Assembly (NCBI GenBank): GCA_000697455.1
Contig: JNET01032582.1
Location: forward strand, 1 to 14,884
Source of the DNA: Basidiobolus heterosporus B8920
Taxonomy: Eukaryota > Basidiobolomycota > Basidiobolomycetes > Basidiobolales > Basidiobolaceae
Length of the DNA stretch: 14,884 nt
Direction: 5' to 3'
Below are positions 11,401 through 14,884 of the stretch, piece after piece. The notes under the pieces are model-generated. The model searched no databases. It saw only the letters and a program-made list of their open reading frames with translations, and was not told the DNA's origin. Numbering within the stretch: position 1 is the first letter of the stretch; every line of letters begins with the position of its first letter. The position numbers and the translations under genes are program-made.

Positions 11401-11852
11401 GCGACTGCTGCTCTGACGGGAAACGGGGCGAATGCTATCAACACATGAAAGAGTGAGTTTTGACAATTTCCGAAAGAGTATGAAAATGCCCCTTGAACTA
11501 ACAACATTTGTCTCATGAACAGATGTCTAGGCACGGTTGGGATGTGTCTTTTGGTGAAAAAGAGTATGATCATATATCAACATCGGGAAAATGGATGTTT
11601 CATGGACGCACCCTATTTGGATGTTCATGGTGAAGTGGATCATGGATTAAGGTAGGATAAAATAAGATTTCCCTCGTTTCGTGAAGAGAAATATTTACGA
11701 TAATTGAATTTTGTAGACGTGGTAGACCACAGTTTTTGAATGTTCAACGTTACGATGATGTAAGACGCACTTGGTTAACCCAAACAATTCCCATCATCGT
11801 CGCAAGAAAGATAGAGCAAACGTTCGATACTGGTGGTTGGGATACGTTGTAA
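5461..11852 (+). CDS. UBR1: UBR1-type E3 ubiquitin ligase (N-recognin), complete, 1977 aa, 8 exons
   Basis: UBR1 recognises destabilising N-terminal residues and, with an E2 of the Rad6/Ubc2 type, ubiquitinates the protein for proteasomal breakdown (N-degron pathway). Exons: 5461-5789, 5867-6389, 6446-7100, 7155-8039, 8108-8175, 8244-11452, 11523-11651, 11717-11852; introns 54-77 nt, phases consistent. Length is close to yeast Ubr1 (1950). Visible domains: UBR box about 93-164, with C96, C109, C112, C118, C121, C124, H130, H133 and the CDCGD signature at 147-151; ClpS-like type-2 degron domain about 242-322, with the VLWND motif at 247-251; acidic stretch about 1191-1220; RING-H2 from CIVC (1235-1238) through CGHLMHVQC to CPLCK (1354-1358); and the C-terminal Cys-rich UBR1 domain, with NGCFMDAPYLDVHGE and RRGRPQFLN, to TAA at 11850-11852. 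The start is the first ATG of the frame; the open frame extends back to a TTG at 5443, which is not used as a start. All key zinc ligands appear present, so the protein looks functional for both degron types. Confidence 0.96.
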
Positions 11853-11882
11853 TCACTCATCTTTTTTCGCATCCCATGTCCT

Positions 11883-11903
11883 GCACCGGCACCGGCACCG
11901 GCA
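11883..11903. repeat. Hexanucleotide tandem repeat (GCACCG)x3
   Basis: Three perfect GCACCG units plus a partial GCA lie 30 bases after the UBR1 stop codon, within its likely 3' UTR. The tract is far more GC-rich than the surrounding sequence. Confidence 0.8.
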
Positions 11904-11914
11904 ATTTCAACTTC

Positions 11915-11940
11915 ACCTCTACCTCCACCTCCACCTCCAC
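11915..11940. repeat. Hexanucleotide tandem repeat (ACCTCC)n
   Basis: One imperfect ACCTCT and three perfect ACCTCC units form a pyrimidine-biased tract 12 bases after the GCACCG repeat. It is followed by a further TC-rich stretch to about 11965, making a strand-asymmetric CT tract in the probable UBR1 3' UTR. Confidence 0.8.
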
Positions 11941-12194
11941 TTCTTCTTTCTCCGTCCTCCCTCTTAACATGGCTAAACTTCTTTTGTTCGATTGGAATTT
12001 GATTTTAAATAAACTCCCATTTCCTTTATCTATGTAGGTAGATCTTTTGAAAGGACTTCGCGAGGTTTGTCAAGGAATTTATTCGGATTTTTTTGATCAT
12101 TTTGAGAGGTCTTTTGAATCGCATGAAATCAATTTTGTGTTTGGTTATGAAAAAATTGACCAGCAATTTTACCAAGAAAAAAAATGAAATGTAT

Positions 12195-12216
12195 GTTGGC
12201 GTTGGCGTTGGCGTTG
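12195..12216. repeat. Hexanucleotide tandem repeat (GTTGGC)x3
   Basis: Three perfect GTTGGC units and a partial GTTG sit in the middle of the convergent intergenic space. It is the third six-base microsatellite within about 330 bases, each with a different unit. Confidence 0.8.
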
Positions 12217-12524
12217 ATTGGTTTCCAACCCGACTATCTCCATTCCATGAAATTTTTCAGATTAGGAGTTAAATGGTGGTTATGGTGACTGTTCTAGGAA
12301 TGTTTCTGGTCAGGAATCAACCGTTTTACGCTCTGGGTTAAGAGGGTGACTAGAATTGGTGAGAAAAAGAAAAGTAAACGAGGTTCTTCTTATGCAGTCT
12401 AATTGTATCGTTTGAATGAATGGTGAACATAAAAATCATCTGTGTGATTAACGTAGAATATTAGGGGAATTTTTTAAAAATAAAATAGCCTTTTCTGTAA
12501 CTAGTGGTGGGCGGTGAGGAATAT

Positions 12525-14433
12525 TCATTCAAAGCACCACACCTCTAGTCGATCTCCTGGGCCATCCTCAGGAGTATCATTGAGCCAGCTTCTGGCCATC
12601 TCCATGTCTTCATGGTCGGTCATCAGCACCAATTCGTCGTCTTCATCGCGGTATTTGAGTTTAATGGGTTTCATTATCTCGAATTTCTCCTGGATCCGTG
12701 CGGCAAGTTCGTTGAAGGAGATATCATTTGGTACTAAGAGAACCCGTGTGTCATGATGATGGCATTTGACCTTCAACTATAATTCACAACATATCAATTC
12801 AATCATCGTCCTTCAAGTTCATGAGTATCAGCACTAACAAAATCTTACCAGTCCTTTGGGAATACGGACAGATTTACTACTAAATATAGACATATTATCC
12901 TCCGAGCCAAAGCTTGAGCTGGGCGATGGAACCTTTGGTGAGGGAGAAGATGAATCGAAACCATCCCAATTACCAGCTCGAGCAGGTGCGGTATTGATAG
13001 GGTGGCTCATTTCAACTGCAGTATAAATATCCAACTTCGGAACCTCAGCCACCCCCATATTTCCAGATTCGGTATTACTACGAAGCAATCCATATTGTTG
13101 ACGAAAGCGTTCAGCAGCTCGAGCATTGCCCACGTTAGAGTTCGTGATGTTATCACTGCTTGTGGCTCGACGTATGAGTCCTCCGTTGGCAGTGTGCTTG
13201 ATACTAGCAAAGCCTTTTGGAAGATTTCGGTATCTGACGTCTTTGCCTACAGCATTTCGAGCGAATTGATTGTTAGCATAAGGATTGGTCACATTTCTAG
13301 GTGAGAAAGCAGGCTCAGAGAGTGGTTTTCCGAACCCAGCTCTCGAGACTGGAACTGGACTGGTTGTACTGTTGTTTGTTGCCTACAAGGAATTTGGTAA
13401 ATGGACTTTTCTATGGGACAGTAAAAGTTATTGACACATACTCTTCTAACCATAGCACCTTTGAAACCAGTAAAAGTATCTCCGTCTTCCACTGCGGCGA
13501 TCAATTTGGAATTGCCAAGGTAGTCTACTTTCTTTGAATTCTTAATTTTGTTTTCACAAGGTCTGTAGAGTAAACCGGTAGGTAAAGAGTAGATGGGACA
13601 ACCCTGAATAAGAGGAATTTTTATGAAATTCATTCTAATTTTCTATCATTCTTCAAACAAGGCACTCACTGTTCCTTTGTTGTCGATTGCGCGATCCACA
13701 ATTCGATGTTCAGGCATTTGCTTTTCTTTCTGAGCAGCAAGCAAATCGTTCATTCCTAAAGCGTCCTCGTTAAGCTGAAAGTAGCACAAGGCTCTGTTAT
13801 ATAATACCTCACAAGAATACAGTTTAAACGTTAACCCCAGCTGGGAGTAATCGATGTAAAGATTCCCACGGAGATACTTGATAAAATACCATGGTTAACC
13901 ACAGAACATGTAAAAGCGAAGTGATCTCAGTTACCAGAAGTGCATCGTTGAAGTCATCAAATGCAGCATGGAAATCTTTCAGAATCATATTGGATACTCC
14001 TTTCTGAAAATATGCGATAGCAAAATACTGATCTAACTGAAGTGCGGAAACGTAAGCATGAATCTGAATTCCATTTCGACCAAGGTTAGTTAGAGCCTAG
14101 GTGGGCCATTTTGTTGTGTATATGTACCGCAGATTCATGATCTTCCATGGCTCCGAGGATTACGCCAATATTGAAAAGGATTTTGGCAGAATCGGCAATC
14201 CCCTTCGATGATACAGTTTGTGAGCCTAAGATATGAGTATGAAGCATAAATCCAATACATACCTCAAACAAATCCAATGATGCTACATAGTCTTTGTCGT
14301 CAAACGCTTTGGTTGCCAAAAGCCATTGTTCCAGTTCAGCCTAGGTGTGGTTTGAAGAAAGAACACAACATAATGATTAGACGCCTATGGGCTTGTACTA
14401 TTGGAAGAGAAGAACCCTAACCTTAAGAGACAT
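12525..14433 (-). CDS. noxR: NADPH oxidase regulator NoxR (p67phox-like), complete, 482 aa, 8 exons
   Basis: NoxR is the fungal counterpart of p67phox; bound to Rac GTPase it activates the membrane NADPH oxidases NoxA/NoxB that make superoxide for hyphal growth and development. Exons on the minus strand: 14433-14422, 14340-14263, 14202-14128, 14063-13935, 13876-13670, 13603-13442, 13382-12849, 12776-12525; introns 58-81 nt, phases all consistent. The first exon is only 12 nt and encodes MSLK, the usual NoxR N-terminus. Residues 1 to about 165 form the TPR region (SAKILFNIGVI, AIAYFQKGVSN, IDYSQLGLTFKLYSCEVLYN). The LRGN motif at 100-103 contains R101, equivalent to the Rac-contacting R102 of p67phox. 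An activation-domain-like YSLPTGLLYRP segment follows (about 171-182), then a long Ser/Pro/Asn-rich linker, then a PB1 domain (about 400-482) with basic KVK at 401-403 and an acidic OPCA-type YRDEDDE at 441-447. SH3 domains are absent, as in other fungal NoxR proteins. The partner oxidase genes are not in the window. Confidence 0.93.
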
Positions 14434-14884
14434 CTTTGCAAGTAAATTAGAATAGGCGATATCGTGATGAATAGAGTGTGGAACCTGAGACGGTCGATAT
14501 CTTCGGACAGGGAGAGGTGAGCTGTGGTTAGGACTATTAGAGTTCAAAGAAAACAATGAGGGCGGTCTCGAAATCACTTGGTCGTATTTCCGATCCATGA
14601 GCTTATATAGCGTTAGGAGAATATAATGAAGTGCATATAATCTGGGAGCATTCATTCAATTGTAATGAAAACTGCTTTACATGGCTGCATGAATTGATGA
14701 GTAGGCACTCCATCTTCAAGTAGCATTTGGTAGGGCTTCCTCATTGATTAGTTTAAAGTAACTTGATACTGAGGCTAATTGTAGTTCCCGGTTGATTTGT
14801 TAATTGGTTAGTTAGTGATCGTACTGATTGATAGTAGGAATGAGTGAGCGTGAGAGGGAACTAAAGGGAACAATTGGGACGATT
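14434..14884 (-). promoter_or_regulatory. noxR upstream region
   Basis: This is the 5' flank of noxR, with no gene seen on either strand. Minus-strand CCAAT pentamers (ATTGG on +) occur at about 14803-14807 and 14873-14877, roughly 370 and 440 bases upstream of the ATG; they are possible CCAAT-box sites but such pentamers are frequent by chance. The noxR frame is open upstream to an in-frame ATG at 14655, discussed as a finding. Bases 14790-14835 are rich in TTG/GATT-type short motifs without a clear repeat. Confidence 0.45.

Larger units (their letters stand above)
11853..12524. other. Convergent intergenic region between UBR1 and noxR
   Basis: UBR1 (+) and noxR (-) end towards each other across 672 bases. 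An AATAAA hexamer at 12008-12013 is a candidate polyadenylation signal for UBR1, 156 nt after its stop. No coding region is supported: the longest + frame (11771-12037) is mostly the UBR1 last exon out of frame plus simple repeats. The region carries three short hexanucleotide tandem repeats, listed separately, and is otherwise AT-rich. Confidence 0.55.

Noticed and set aside
13765-13850. Possible intron inside noxR exon 5 (GTATTATATAAC to a downstream CAG)
   Set aside because: Translating straight through gives CEVLYNRALCYFQ, which matches the conserved NoxR/p67phox TPR sequence, so the segment is coding.
1-14884. Mobile elements, tRNA or rRNA genes, CRISPR arrays, virus-derived elements
   Set aside because: No transposase or reverse transcriptase motifs, long terminal or inverted repeats, tRNA-like box pattern, or regularly spaced repeats were seen on either strand.

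Overview
The window is nuclear DNA from a fungus. Genes are interrupted by many short introns (about 52-81 nt) with GT..AG ends and CTAAC-like branch sites. Intergenic spaces are short, genes lie on both strands without operons, and two products (a NoxR-type NADPH oxidase regulator and a UBR1-type N-recognin) have the fungal forms of their families. An apparently full-length Integrator subunit 10 (INTS10) gene points, tentatively, away from the well-studied Ascomycota and towards an earlier-diverging lineage. The sequence alone does not settle the lineage.

Layout, left to right. (1) 37-788, + strand: the 3' end of a Gfo/Idh/MocA-family NAD(P)-dependent oxidoreductase, five exons visible, 5' part outside the window. 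(2) 1028-1235, + strand: a possible two-exon gene for a very basic 51-residue protein of unknown function. (3) 1688-4599, - strand: a 14-exon gene for a 704-residue INTS10-like protein, reconstructed exon by exon and colinear with animal INTS10 from end to end. (4) 4600-5460: a divergent promoter region between the INTS10-like gene and UBR1. (5) 5461-11852, + strand: an 8-exon, complete UBR1 gene (1977 residues) with UBR box, ClpS-like domain, RING-H2 and C-terminal UBR1 domain. (6) 11853-12524: a convergent intergenic space with three short hexanucleotide repeats. (7) 12525-14433, - strand: an 8-exon, complete noxR gene (482 residues; p67phox-like TPR region, activation-like segment, PB1 domain). 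(8) 14434-14884: noxR upstream region.

The genes do not form one pathway. They cover sugar/cyclitol-type redox metabolism, nuclear transcription (Integrator), N-degron proteolysis and NADPH oxidase control. The most notable item is the INTS10-like gene, because it implies that the INTS10-containing arm module of Integrator exists in this fungus. No mobile element, RNA gene, CRISPR array or virus-derived element was found. All homology statements rest on family sequences recalled from memory, and exon borders are predictions by eye, checked for splice signals and phase.
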